Below the pieces are notes generated by a model. The model was not told the origin of the DNA, ran no database searches, and saw only the letters and a program-made list of their open reading frames with translations. Below are positions 15,847-23,718 of a DNA stretch of 43,990 nucleotides, one piece after another (the first letter of the stretch is position 1; each line of letters begins with the position of its first letter). The DNA lies in IMG/VR virus record IMGVR_UViG_3300034198_008039, positions 1 through 43,990 of that record; one strand, given 5' to 3'. A program made the position numbers and the translations under genes. The stretch is from a virus.

Positions 15847-16084
15847 CTTTGCTTAAATTGTATAGCATTACGCATTGTTCAAGAGCTGTTTTCAATGCGG
15901 AATTGGTCTTTGCGGCTTCGCATATTTTGTGCCAGTCCACTGTGGTTCTATAAGGATCGTAATCTGCACCGCTTTCATACCCAACAACTCGCCGAGTACT
16001 GGGGTCAGCACCATGTTCGCGAGCATAGACTATGCCGCCAGCTCGTTCGTAAATCAATGTTGCTCCGGGTGTAAGTGTGCCCAT
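15839..16084 (-). CDS. Small conserved phage protein
   Basis: An 81-residue protein starting MGTLTPGATLIYERAGGIVY, with AREHGADPSTRRVVGYESG and a helical C-terminus (KTALEQCVMLYNLSKDE). From memory this is a frequent small protein of marine T4-like phages with unknown role. It starts one base past the stop of the gene at 16086 and overlaps the next gene by eight bases, so it belongs to the operon led by the promoter at 16593-16621. Confidence 0.75.
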   Translation of the reverse strand: MGTLTPGATLIYERAGGIVYAREHGADPSTRRVVGYESGADYDPYRTTVDWHKICEAAKTNSALKTALEQCVMLYNLSKDE

Positions 16085-16085
16085 G

Positions 16086-16586
16086 TTACCAAGCCTTGTT
16101 GTAGTCTACAATTTCACAGTTACGACTGATGTCTTTGACAAAGTAAACACATTCTGGCCGTTCACTGTCGTCCAACGGAACACACAGCATCTGTCCGTTT
16201 TTTAGTTTGGGAGCATACCAACTGACTTCTTGGTATACGTCTATAATTTCAATGTCTGGAAAGCTGGGTCTAAAACTGCTGAGTGGATTGAACTGAAATG
16301 CTTTGAATCCGCGATCGTTGATTGATGTCAAAGGCAACACTTCTAGATCACCCAAGTCTGGCTCACCAATCAAGATTTGCCAGTCTACGGGCATTTTGAT
16401 TTTCTTGTTGCCAATGCGCAACACCAGTGCAGGAGCATTAAAACTCTCTAAAAATATCAACGGAATGTAGTGATAATCGGGATCAGCTGGTGTGCTGTTA
16501 TCTAAGATAGCAAAACGCATGTCATCTACTTCTTCCGGCAAATGATCAAGGTCAAAGCTCTGGTCGTCTAAGGTTAATATTCTCAT
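16086..16586 (-). CDS. Conserved phage protein of unknown function, beta-rich
   Basis: A 166-residue acidic, beta-rich protein (ILTLDDQSFDLDHLPEEVDD, FPDIEIIDVYQEVSWYAPKL, NGQMLCVPLDDSERPECVYF). Not assigned to any family. It is the first gene after a near-consensus sigma70 promoter in the 36-base gap behind uvsW, so it and the four genes after it can be expressed early and independently of uvsW. The ribosome site is weak. Confidence 0.75.
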   Translation of the reverse strand: MRILTLDDQSFDLDHLPEEVDDMRFAILDNSTPADPDYHYIPLIFLESFNAPALVLRIGNKKIKMPVDWQILIGEPDLGDLEVLPLTSINDRGFKAFQFNPLSSFRPSFPDIEIIDVYQEVSWYAPKLKNGQMLCVPLDDSERPECVYFVKDISRNCEIVDYNKAW

Positions 16587-16592
16587 GTTTAT

Positions 16593-16621
16593 ATAATATA
16601 GGATTGTTGATCAAAAGTCAA
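16593..16621 (-). promoter_or_regulatory. Sigma70-type early promoter
   Basis: TTGACT at 16621-16616, a 17-base spacer and TATTAT at 16598-16593 on the minus strand, filling the gap between uvsW and the gene starting at 16586. Confidence 0.7.
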
Positions 16622-16622
16622 G

Positions 16623-18098
16623 TTATTTTAACTTCATCCACTCAAGTTTTTCTTGTGTAAAAGGGTACTTGGCTTCTTTGTAAAACTGCTTGCGTTTGGT
16701 CAAATGACGTTTGGCAAACTTGCAGGTACTGGTTAAATCCCAGATCTGCACAAAGTCTTTGTCTTCGGCTTTTCTAATACCTCGTCCTATGCTTTGAATT
16801 ACCCGAACAAAACTCTTGCCAGGTTCCACCAGCACAAGATTAAATATGCGAGGAATATTGATACCCACAGCAGCCACTCCGTAGGTGGCCACAATGATTT
16901 TATCATTGACGTCTGCCACTTCATCGTATTCTTCCTTTCGGTCCTTGGCCTTGGTAGCACCCGACACAAACACAGCACGTTCACCTAGTCTCTTGACCAG
17001 CTCTTGCCCAGCGGCCACACGATCTACCAACACCAGAGTATTTCCAGTTTCGTTTACTCGAGCAATCACACTGGCCATAGCATCCAATCTGCCAGACTCT
17101 TCCAACAGGTATTTTAATTCACTTTGATAGTTTGAGTATTCTACATGATCCTGTAACTGCACAATGTTCACGTGACAATTCGATAAGTGGCCCATTTCTT
17201 GTAGTTCGCTGGCTGCCAATCTTGAAATTACTGGACCAATACTGACATGTAGGCTTTGGAACTCAAACTGTTCTTTGGGCACAGTACCGGTCAAGCCCCA
17301 ACGAATAGGAATACGGCTCATTACACCTGTGAGCAATGACTTAAGAGCATCCGCTTTGGCCATGTGTACTTCATCTACCATAACACATACCACATCCTCA
17401 ATAAACTCTGTGATTGTGCAATCTTCTGCGGCAGAACCCTTCTTGGTATTCTTCAGCAACACATTCAAACTTTGCCAAGTACAGATGGTATGTGTGCGTC
17501 TCCACTCTTTTCTATCACCAAAGTAAACTCCCACATCCAAGCCCATGTTGCGATAGTCATCTTCTGTTTGGGTTACTAGACTTTTGTTGGGCACAATCAC
17601 AATGGTACGCCCATAGGGTTCACATCGTTGACTCAAGGCCGCTGTCATAATTGTTTTGCCAGCGCCAGTGGCAATCTCTTGCAAGCACTGTGGATTTTTT
17701 AAAAAGTTGTTGACTATGGCGCATTGGTAGTCACGCATCATTATGGGTTTGCCGGCGGCAGGATGCTTCTCGGGCCATAACACATGAGCAAAACTGTCTT
17801 CGGCCACAGGTTCAAAGTCAAACACAGTCTTGTATTCGCGTTGATCATCTAGCTCAATGTCGTAGTTAAACTGTTCTAGTATAGGAATAATCTCGGGCAA
17901 CAAGTTTACATAAGTGCTACCGCCCAGTTGAAAATAACTGACTTTGCCATCCCACCGTCCCAGTCTCACTGCCGGAAGATATCTAGCATAAGGTACGTCG
18001 TATTTGAATTTGTTAACCAGAGCTTTGCGTGCATCAAGTTCTAGTCCTTCAATCTTGATGTTTACTTCGTCTCTGATTATAATTGTTGCTGTTCTCAT
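16623..18098 (-). CDS. uvsW: RNA-DNA/DNA helicase UvsW
   Basis: A 491-residue superfamily 2 helicase. The N-terminal part (ARYLPAVRLGRWDGKVSYFQ) is the UvsW-specific domain. Walker A ATGAGKT is at 143-149, the DEVH box at 242-245, GLTGT follows, and motif VI is QSIGRGIRKA. T4 UvsW unwinds R-loops and branched recombination intermediates and helps switch replication from origin- to recombination-dependent mode. Its start overlaps the stop of the unknown gene at 18095 (ATGA). Length matches T4 UvsW. Confidence 0.95.
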   Translation of the reverse strand: MRTATIIIRDEVNIKIEGLELDARKALVNKFKYDVPYARYLPAVRLGRWDGKVSYFQLGGSTYVNLLPEIIPILEQFNYDIELDDQREYKTVFDFEPVAEDSFAHVLWPEKHPAAGKPIMMRDYQCAIVNNFLKNPQCLQEIATGAGKTIMTAALSQRCEPYGRTIVIVPNKSLVTQTEDDYRNMGLDVGVYFGDRKEWRRTHTICTWQSLNVLLKNTKKGSAAEDCTITEFIEDVVCVMVDEVHMAKADALKSLLTGVMSRIPIRWGLTGTVPKEQFEFQSLHVSIGPVISRLAASELQEMGHLSNCHVNIVQLQDHVEYSNYQSELKYLLEESGRLDAMASVIARVNETGNTLVLVDRVAAGQELVKRLGERAVFVSGATKAKDRKEEYDEVADVNDKIIVATYGVAAVGINIPRIFNLVLVEPGKSFVRVIQSIGRGIRKAEDKDFVQIWDLTSTCKFAKRHLTKRKQFYKEAKYPFTQEKLEWMKLK

Positions 18099-18919
18099 TG
18101 AGTTAGTCGGTTAGGGTAGTTGTTATTTTTAAATCTTTGCTGTAACTCGTCGAAGTTCAGTATGCGCCCAATGGGTATTTTAGCACTCATTTCATCGGGA
18201 TGCCAATCAGTTATTCCCCAATGTTGGCACCATTGGTCCTTATACAAAGCAAACCATTGTATAAAATCATCAGGAATAGGTTTAGGACTTGTGGGTTGCA
18301 TTGCTATGTTTAATGTAGGAATAAGATTTATCCAGGGCTTACAGACCTTGCACATAAAATCAATGTCATTGGGTTCTTGATCAAAATAGTACGTCAATGG
18401 ATTCTTTCCTAGCTCTTGTTCGGTTAAAAAGCAAGTGCCCGGGATAACTGAGTGTACTGCGTATTGTAAATAAGATCTATCAAACTTTTTGTAAAGCAAT
18501 CCGGCATCGTTACGATAGTTAAACAAGATCACTGATGGTTTATTTCTGTGCTGGTTGTGTGTTTCTAATAGATGTATTGTGTCGTGGGCATAGGTCCACT
18601 TGGTATAATGTTTACGATCCTGCGTGTTACACTGTTGAAAATAGATGTCGTGTAAATAGTTTAGATAAGTTTGATTGTGTAGTTGATTAATGTCAACATC
18701 GATACCCAATTCAGTGAGCTGTGCTTGTAGTAATTGTTGAGATTGTTCAATATCATTGTTCAATGGATGGTAAGGTGTTTCTCGCGGACCAAACAATAAA
18801 TCCAGTTTCTGAAGTCTACGTATGCAAGAATAATAAAAATCTGCCACTGGATTATTGGCTAACTCTAAGTCAACTGTTGTGCCATCTGTCCATTTTATTT
18901 TTAATAGTTTTGCTGTCAT
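18095..18919 (-). CDS. Unknown protein upstream of UvsW
   Basis: A 274-residue protein, not recognised. Features are KIKWTDGTTVDLELANNPVA at the start, many His, Trp and Tyr residues, WTYAHDTIHLLETHNQHRN, FNYRNDAGLLYKKFDRSYLQ, and a CKVCKPW segment. It may be soluble and mainly helical. It is translationally coupled to uvsW by an ATGA overlap and preceded by a strong sigma70-type promoter. Thus uvsW is probably expressed through this gene. From memory related proteins occur in uncultured marine myoviruses; function unknown. Confidence 0.75.
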   Translation of the reverse strand: MTAKLLKIKWTDGTTVDLELANNPVADFYYSCIRRLQKLDLLFGPRETPYHPLNNDIEQSQQLLQAQLTELGIDVDINQLHNQTYLNYLHDIYFQQCNTQDRKHYTKWTYAHDTIHLLETHNQHRNKPSVILFNYRNDAGLLYKKFDRSYLQYAVHSVIPGTCFLTEQELGKNPLTYYFDQEPNDIDFMCKVCKPWINLIPTLNIAMQPTSPKPIPDDFIQWFALYKDQWCQHWGITDWHPDEMSAKIPIGRILNFDELQQRFKNNNYPNRLTQ

Positions 18920-18925
18920 TGATTA

Positions 18926-18954
18926 AGTATATACTTATCTAATACAAAAGTCAA
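18926..18954 (-). promoter_or_regulatory. Sigma70-type early promoter, strong
   Basis: TTGACT at 18954-18949, a 17-base spacer and TATACT at 18931-18926 on the minus strand, before the gene at 18919. The -35 overlaps the T-tract of the upstream terminator, so the units are separated with almost no spare sequence. Confidence 0.8.
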
Positions 18955-18984
18955 AAAAACCGGCACCTTTTTAGGGGCACCGGT
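18953..18984 (-). terminator. Intrinsic terminator after the AAA+ ATPase gene
   Basis: On the minus strand ACCGGTGCC, an eight-base loop and GGTGCCGGT form a nine-pair stem with two G-U pairs, followed by seven T. It lies 40 bases past the stop at 19025. Confidence 0.88.
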
Positions 18985-19024
18985 ATAAAATGAGCAGTAT
19001 CTCTACTGCTCTGGAGCTAACCAA

Positions 19025-20053
19025 TTATGTTGCTTTCATACAAGTTACGCGAGCCATGTCTCTCCAACGAAGTGCAAAGCTCTTGCGTAATTGTGCTATC
19101 TTGATTGCCATACGTAGCGACACTTCACGCAATGAGTTCTTGTGCTCTTCCAAAAACTCAATCACTTCTGTCTCTGCTTCTTTGTCTAAGTCCATGTTTT
19201 CAAACAATGCACCGTCAGAAGCAATTTGTTTGATACGCAAGATCTTGTCACGCATGGTGTCCAGAGTCAAATCCAAATAGTGACAACGACTTTGTAATGC
19301 ATCCAGGTGATCCTTGAGCTTTTGGCTTTTCATCTTGTCAAACTTCAAGTTTGTGATAAAGATGATTGAACCGTTGAAGTTAAACGAATCCGGAATTCCT
19401 TCACGACGCAAACTGCTGGATTCTGATAACCATGAAATCTTACGCTTGGAACCAGAGTCCAACGCACCTTTCAACAAGTTAAGAGCCACGTCATCTACCA
19501 AGATTGAGTCGCAATCATCAAACACCAACATACAGTTCTTGTCAGAATACTTGTACAATGTTTGATACAGGCCAATAGGTGTGGCACTACCTTTTACAAC
19601 TTCTGCTCGCAATCGCTTGCCTGACAACTTGTCAAACAAACAGGCCTGTTCCACAATCTTTTCTACACCATAACTTTTTCCCACGCCCGGGGGTCCTGAC
19701 ACAATCATGGCACGGATGTCGCCTGTGGTTGCTGCCTTGGTCATTTCGTCCAAGATTTGAAAACGGGTACGAATGCGTTCAATGGCTTGCTCATCGGTTT
19801 CTTGTACAACTTCTGTATGAGCCATTGGTGCTACAAATTCACCTACAGGAACTGATTCGGCAGTAAATTCAACGTCTTCAATTGAGTCTACTTTGACACG
19901 CACTTCATCAAATTCTGGCCCAAAGTAGCCATCTGATTTAACTGTGACAAAGTTGCCCTTGGCTCCAGTTTGAAAACCTTTTACCAATTGAAAACTTACA
20001 TTGGCCACAGGCTTGTTCCTATAACTGCCTGATTTAATTGTAATTGTTGACAT
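19025..20053 (-). CDS. AAA+ ATPase of unknown role
   Basis: A 342-residue protein. Residues 1-80 are a beta-rich N-terminal domain (TITIKSGSYRNKPVANVSFQ). The ATPase core has Walker A GPPGVGKS at 120-127, Walker B LVFDDCD near 177-182 and a sensor 1 Asn in FITN. It is not a gp44 clamp loader by its motifs. The Walker B second acid is replaced by Asp (DD rather than DE). I chose the ATG at 20053 (ribosome site AGGAG) instead of a longer frame that would cover the promoter. It sits alone between a promoter and a terminator, so it is a single-gene early unit. Possible roles are remodelling of a host or phage complex. Confidence 0.85.
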   Translation of the reverse strand: MSTITIKSGSYRNKPVANVSFQLVKGFQTGAKGNFVTVKSDGYFGPEFDEVRVKVDSIEDVEFTAESVPVGEFVAPMAHTEVVQETDEQAIERIRTRFQILDEMTKAATTGDIRAMIVSGPPGVGKSYGVEKIVEQACLFDKLSGKRLRAEVVKGSATPIGLYQTLYKYSDKNCMLVFDDCDSILVDDVALNLLKGALDSGSKRKISWLSESSSLRREGIPDSFNFNGSIIFITNLKFDKMKSQKLKDHLDALQSRCHYLDLTLDTMRDKILRIKQIASDGALFENMDLDKEAETEVIEFLEEHKNSLREVSLRMAIKIAQLRKSFALRWRDMARVTCMKAT

Positions 20054-20086
20054 CTTTTTAGCTCCTACTTTAGTTAATATACTAGT

Positions 20087-20115
20087 ATTGTAACGCTGAT
20101 GCCGTTTCTGGTCAA
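20087..20115 (-). promoter_or_regulatory. Sigma70-type early promoter of the AAA+ ATPase
   Basis: TTGACC at 20115-20110, a 17-base spacer and TACAAT at 20092-20087 on the minus strand. Both hexamers and several flanking bases (GGTTGACCA, GTTACAAT) are the same as in the promoter at 20568-20596. Confidence 0.85.
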
Positions 20116-20201
20116 CCAGAGTTGTCCATAGATCGCGCCTTAGTTTATAGCTGCGTAAGTGCTTGATTTTTAAGCGTTTTTTTATTGTTCTTTTGTTGCA
20201 G

Positions 20202-20537
20202 TTACGCAACACCGTAATACATCGCATCTAATTCTGCCATTGCTTCTGCTTGCTCACGCTCGCGTTCTTGGGACAACCACTGAGCTTGTTGGGCTAATTC
20301 TGGGTTGGGTTCTTCGATGATCCAACCTTGCTCACGCAATTGCTCACGACCTTCAAATGTCTGTTTGAGCTGGTCCATTTGATCGTGTAAAAGATTGATT
20401 TGAATCACTAGATATTGTTTACTGTTCCACTCAGTGGCGGATGCAAATCTTGGACGGAAGCCGTTGAAATCTTTGTGTAAATCACTATAGTAACCCTGTA
20501 ATTCTTCTACTGAAAAATCTTTAAATTCACGTACCAT
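20202..20537 (-). CDS. Small coiled-coil protein of unknown function
   Basis: A 111-residue, strongly helical and charged protein (FSVEELQGYYSDLHKDFNGF, AQQAQWLSQEREREQAEAMA). It is probably a soluble coiled coil. The ATG at 20537 follows TTGGAGC (ribosome site GGAG). It is transcribed from its own promoter, 31 bases upstream, and ends 148 bases before the ATPase start with no terminator seen, so it may read into that gene. I do not recognise a family. Confidence 0.75.
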   Translation of the reverse strand: MVREFKDFSVEELQGYYSDLHKDFNGFRPRFASATEWNSKQYLVIQINLLHDQMDQLKQTFEGREQLREQGWIIEEPNPELAQQAQWLSQEREREQAEAMAELDAMYYGVA

Positions 20538-20567
20538 TGTTAGCTCCAAAATCTAATTTATAACAAC

Positions 20568-20596
20568 ATTGTAACAAAAAGTCTGTTTTTGGTCAA
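20568..20596 (-). promoter_or_regulatory. Sigma70-type early promoter of the gene at 20202
   Basis: TTGACC at 20596-20591, a 17-base spacer and TACAAT at 20573-20568 on the minus strand, directly after the terminator of the previous unit. Confidence 0.85.
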
Positions 20597-20600
20597 CCAT

Positions 20601-20628
20601 AAAAAAACCCTTGTAAAAACAAGGGTTT
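20601..20628 (-). terminator. Intrinsic terminator after the gene at 20650
   Basis: Minus strand AAACCCTTG, a six-base loop and CAAGGGTTT form a perfect nine-pair stem continuing into a T-run. It lies 22 bases past the stop at 20650. Confidence 0.9.
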
Positions 20629-20649
20629 GTGATGTAATATTTTGTAGTA

Positions 20650-21366
20650 TTACGGAAGTGGTACGCCTGGCGCAATTTGAAGAGTAGCCGAAAATACATC
20701 CCCAGCTGACAATTCCCACCACCATGGTCCATTCAAATTTCCTGTACGATCAATGGGTTGGGCAACACCGTTGATAGTAGCATTGGCCCAAGTGTTACTC
20801 ACTGAATCAACAAAATCGGGTAATGCTCCAAAGCCGTCGGGCCCCGAACTCAACTGGTTAATCACTGCGTTGTGAGCATTGATTATAGCCTGAACATCTG
20901 CTGGATACGGAAAACTAGTAATTGCTTGTATCTGTGCTATTTCTTCAGCGGAAAACGGAGGATTTGCAATGTCAATTGTTACTTGTTGTTTTTGGGCAAC
21001 TGTTGAATTTGGATCTGTAACAATGGCCTGTTGTGCTGGGGTCAATGCTGGGTTAAAATGCGGATCTAAAACATAGTTTGAAATAACTGAGCCGAACCAT
21101 AATGGGCCACCCGATGCCTGAATGGTTAAAGTTGCAGTACCATTATACTCAACTGGCTCGCTGATGCTGAACAATGCTGTTTTTGATGATTCTAACTGTT
21201 GTTGTAACACGCTACGTGCATCCACGGAAACGTTTGTAACACTGATGTTTTGGTCGATTGTAGGAATTGTACCATTGTGTACAACATTTCCGTTCAATGT
21301 AGCCACTACTGATACAGGTGTTGGGTTGTATCCTTGTCCGATTATATATATGGTTCTATTAGTCAT
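20650..21366 (-). CDS. Probable virion or tail-associated protein
   Basis: A 238-residue protein rich in N, T, P and V. The first third is beta-like (IYIIGQGYNPTPVSVVATLN, FSISEPVEYNGTATLTIQAS). The middle has LTPAQQAIVTDPNSTVAQKQ and a helical segment, and the end has RTGNLNGPWWWELSAGDVF. No enzymatic motif. It has a CATAAATA late-type promoter 18 bases upstream, a GGAGG ribosome site and its own terminator. Composition plus late promoter suggest a structural protein; the exact part is not known. Confidence 0.7.
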   Translation of the reverse strand: MTNRTIYIIGQGYNPTPVSVVATLNGNVVHNGTIPTIDQNISVTNVSVDARSVLQQQLESSKTALFSISEPVEYNGTATLTIQASGGPLWFGSVISNYVLDPHFNPALTPAQQAIVTDPNSTVAQKQQVTIDIANPPFSAEEIAQIQAITSFPYPADVQAIINAHNAVINQLSSGPDGFGALPDFVDSVSNTWANATINGVAQPIDRTGNLNGPWWWELSAGDVFSATLQIAPGVPLP

Positions 21367-21383
21367 GGTCTTTCCTCCATGTT

Positions 21384-21391
21384 TATTTATG
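21384..21391 (-). promoter_or_regulatory. T4-type late promoter element (CATAAATA)
   Basis: CATAAATA on the minus strand in the gap upstream of the gene at 21366, one base from TATAAATA and followed by a GGAGG ribosome site at proper spacing. Confidence 0.7.
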
Positions 21392-21423
21392 CTGCAGATT
21401 TATTTTTGCAATCAATTGCAACA

Positions 21424-22260
21424 TTATTTCCAATTTTTTATTACCACCAAATCCTGTGTTTGATCTGGTTTGGGATCCCCGTGAAATACCAATATAGCTG
21501 TACTGTCATTGATGTTGGTGCCCGACCCTGGAGATTTCCACATTCTACGCTTGAAATCATATCCGCCATCCAAGCACTGCCAGCGCCAGCTTTTTACCAG
21601 ATCTGTGTTGAAATATCTACGTTGTTGCTCCGTAATTACAGAATTAATGTAATCTTGATCTCCGTGAAATCGTTTTATTGTTTGTGCTAGATCTAACTCT
21701 TGAAAATTACGCCATACCCAGTCAAACTGTGTGGTATCCCACCACATTATACTGGAATTAATTGATTGATACATTGGACGCCAAATATGCTTGAAGTCTT
21801 TGACCGCCCAAAAATGTCGGAGTTTTAATTGCCAGATCCAGTCTATGTTTTTTGTGATGACCACGTCTAAATCAAAATATAGCAACGAGCCACGATGGTG
21901 CTCAGTGTTAAACAATTGTACTTTGTACCACCATGCTTGTTTGGGTTCAGTGATGTTCCAATCAGTTAATTCGTGCTTGATATAAGGTGTCGGAACTGTT
22001 CTATTGCTTTCTGTGTAAACATGTAGACGCACCGGGCGAGACAGGTTTCGAGATAACATGTTATACAAAGTATCGACATATTGCCAATGATATTTGTTGC
22101 CATGGATTACACAAGCACAGTCAATAGGAGTAGTAACAGTTGGAGTTTCCAAACACGTGGGTGCAACAACTACAGGACCATCTTTGCTGTGTCCTTTTAA
22201 TTGGCGTTTTTGTTCTTTGCTTAGTGTCAAGATTCTATATTTACCGTTATATACGCACAT
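21424..22260 (-). CDS. Glycosyltransferase, GT-A fold with DxD motif
   Basis: A 278-residue protein. SLLYFDLDVVI contains the DxD motif of GT-A transferases, preceded by WWYKVQLFN and followed by FHGDQDYINSV, a layout shared with the gene at 23715. It probably transfers a sugar from a nucleotide-sugar. The ATG at 22260 leaves only 10 bases to the divergent gene at 22271; a longer frame to 22500 would overlap that gene and has no family-like sequence. The N-terminal 50 residues are K/T/P-rich and poorly conserved-looking. Substrate unknown. Confidence 0.75.
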   Translation of the reverse strand: MCVYNGKYRILTLSKEQKRQLKGHSKDGPVVVAPTCLETPTVTTPIDCACVIHGNKYHWQYVDTLYNMLSRNLSRPVRLHVYTESNRTVPTPYIKHELTDWNITEPKQAWWYKVQLFNTEHHRGSLLYFDLDVVITKNIDWIWQLKLRHFWAVKDFKHIWRPMYQSINSSIMWWDTTQFDWVWRNFQELDLAQTIKRFHGDQDYINSVITEQQRRYFNTDLVKSWRWQCLDGGYDFKRRMWKSPGSGTNINDSTAILVFHGDPKPDQTQDLVVIKNWK

Positions 22261-22270
22261 AAATATCTTT

Positions 22271-23035
22271 ATGAAAAAAATTGTATTGGTAACAGGTGGG
22301 TTTGACCCAGTCCATAGCGGACACATAGCGTATTTTAAATCTGCACGATCAATGGGCGATATGCTGATTGTGGGCTTAAACAGTGATGAATGGTTGGAAC
22401 GCAAAAAAGGTCGAGCATTCATGCCCTGGAACGAACGTTTGTGTATTGTCAATAACTTGGCCATGGTCGATGAAGTGTACACATTTGATGATGAAGACAA
22501 CAGTGCCCGACATTTTATTCAACAGGTGCGAGCACACTACCCTGCGTCAGAGTTAATTTTTGCCAATGGCGGTGACCGAACTCAAGACAACATACCAGAA
22601 ATGGATGTAGTAGATTCAAATTTGACTTTTGCGTTTGGAGTTGGCGGATTCAATAAAGCTAATTCTAGTTCGTGGATCCTTGAAGAATGGAAAGCACCCA
22701 AGACAGAAAGACAATGGGGATACTATCGAGTGTTACACGAAACTGCTGGTATGAAGGTAAAAGAACTCACTGTGAATCCTGGATGCAGTTTAAGTATGCA
22801 ACGACACTGGAAACGTGCTGAGTATTGGATTGTGAGTGAAGGTAGTTGCGTAGTCAACATGCGGATGGATGGCGGCTATCAGTTGCCCAGTGTTCAATTG
22901 AACAAACACCACAGCCACAAAATACATGTTGCTGAATGGCATCAGCTGACCAATCCTGGTGATGTACCGTGTAGAATTGTAGAAGTGCAATATGGTGAAA
23001 ACTGCCGTGAAGAAGACATTGAAAGACAAGCATGA
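22271..23035 (+). CDS. Nucleotidyltransferase-cupin fusion (HldE-C-like + ManC-C-like)
   Basis: A 254-residue protein. Residues 1-135 form a cytidylyltransferase-like domain: VTGGFDPVHSGHIAYFKSAR has the HxGH motif (H15, H18), as in HldE/RfaE C-terminal ADP-heptose synthases and TagD-like enzymes. Residues from about 150 on (WGYYRVLHETAGMKVKELTV, PGCSLSMQRHWKRAEYWIVS) match the cupin of type II phosphomannose isomerases (C-terminus of ManC). Such a pairing may make and isomerise or activate one sugar nucleotide for the nearby glycosyltransferases. It overlaps the next gene by four bases (ATGA). Confidence 0.82.
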   Translation: MKKIVLVTGGFDPVHSGHIAYFKSARSMGDMLIVGLNSDEWLERKKGRAFMPWNERLCIVNNLAMVDEVYTFDDEDNSARHFIQQVRAHYPASELIFANGGDRTQDNIPEMDVVDSNLTFAFGVGGFNKANSSSWILEEWKAPKTERQWGYYRVLHETAGMKVKELTVNPGCSLSMQRHWKRAEYWIVSEGSCVVNMRMDGGYQLPSVQLNKHHSHKIHVAEWHQLTNPGDVPCRIVEVQYGENCREEDIERQA

Positions 23036-23718
23036 TCCCTATTCCAATCTTTGTTGGATATGATCCGAGAGAAGCTGTGGCCTATCATACCTGCGCTAAC
23101 TCAATTATTAGACAGGCCAGTCAACCTGTGGCCATTGTGCCTTTGGCATTGAATTTGTTCACGGACTACAACGAAACACACACAGATGGTAGCAATCAGT
23201 TTATCTACAGTAGATTTTTAGTTCCGCATTTAATGGGCTACTCGGGCTGGGCTATCTTTATAGATGGTGACATGATTGTGCGTGACGACATTGTCAAACT
23301 TTGGAACTTACAGAAAAGCCACGTTGACGTTATGGTGGTCAAGCATGATTACAAAACACGAATGACTGAAAAATATCTTGGTTCCAAGAATGAAGACTAT
23401 CCACGTAAAAATTGGTCGAGTGTGATACTGTGGAACTGTGCCAATCATCCCAACAGAAAGCTAACTCCAGAATTTGTCCAACAAGCCACTGGAGCATACC
23501 TACATCGGTTTAGTTGGATTGACGACAACCGTATTGGAGAACTACCTCCGGAATGGAACTGGTTGCCCGACGAATACGGTGCCAACCCCGATGCCAAACT
23601 GCTACACTACACACTGGGTGCACCATGCTTTCACGAGTTTGCCACAACACCACAAGGTGACGAGTGGCATCGCGAACACATGTTGGCTGACTATTGTTTG
23701 CAACGATCTACAGATTAA
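23032..23718 (+). CDS. Glycosyltransferase (GT8-like)
   Basis: A 228-residue protein starting PIPIFVGYDPREAVAYHTCA, a start typical of GT8-related proteins in bacteria and phages. The DxD motif is in WAIFIDGDMIVRDDI, and LHYTLGAPCFHEF near the C-terminus is the usual His-containing end of the catalytic site. It would transfer a hexose from a nucleotide-sugar. It is co-translated with the nucleotidyltransferase-cupin gene and converges on the next glycosyltransferase with a four-base overlap of stops. Confidence 0.82.
   Translation: MIPIPIFVGYDPREAVAYHTCANSIIRQASQPVAIVPLALNLFTDYNETHTDGSNQFIYSRFLVPHLMGYSGWAIFIDGDMIVRDDIVKLWNLQKSHVDVMVVKHDYKTRMTEKYLGSKNEDYPRKNWSSVILWNCANHPNRKLTPEFVQQATGAYLHRFSWIDDNRIGELPPEWNWLPDEYGANPDAKLLHYTLGAPCFHEFATTPQGDEWHREHMLADYCLQRSTD

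Noticed and set aside
19025-20053. Calling the AAA+ protein a clamp loader (gp44) or a MoxR chaperone
   Set aside because: The motifs show a generic AAA+ core without the SRC motif or clamp-loader neighbours.
21406-21421. Inverted repeat TTGCAA-TCAA-TTGCAA as a terminator
   Set aside because: The stem is short and AT-rich, and no T-run follows on the minus strand.
22261-22500. N-terminal extension of the glycosyltransferase at 21424 up to 22500
   Set aside because: The extra 80 residues lie opposite the start of the nucleotidyltransferase-cupin gene and have no domain-like sequence.
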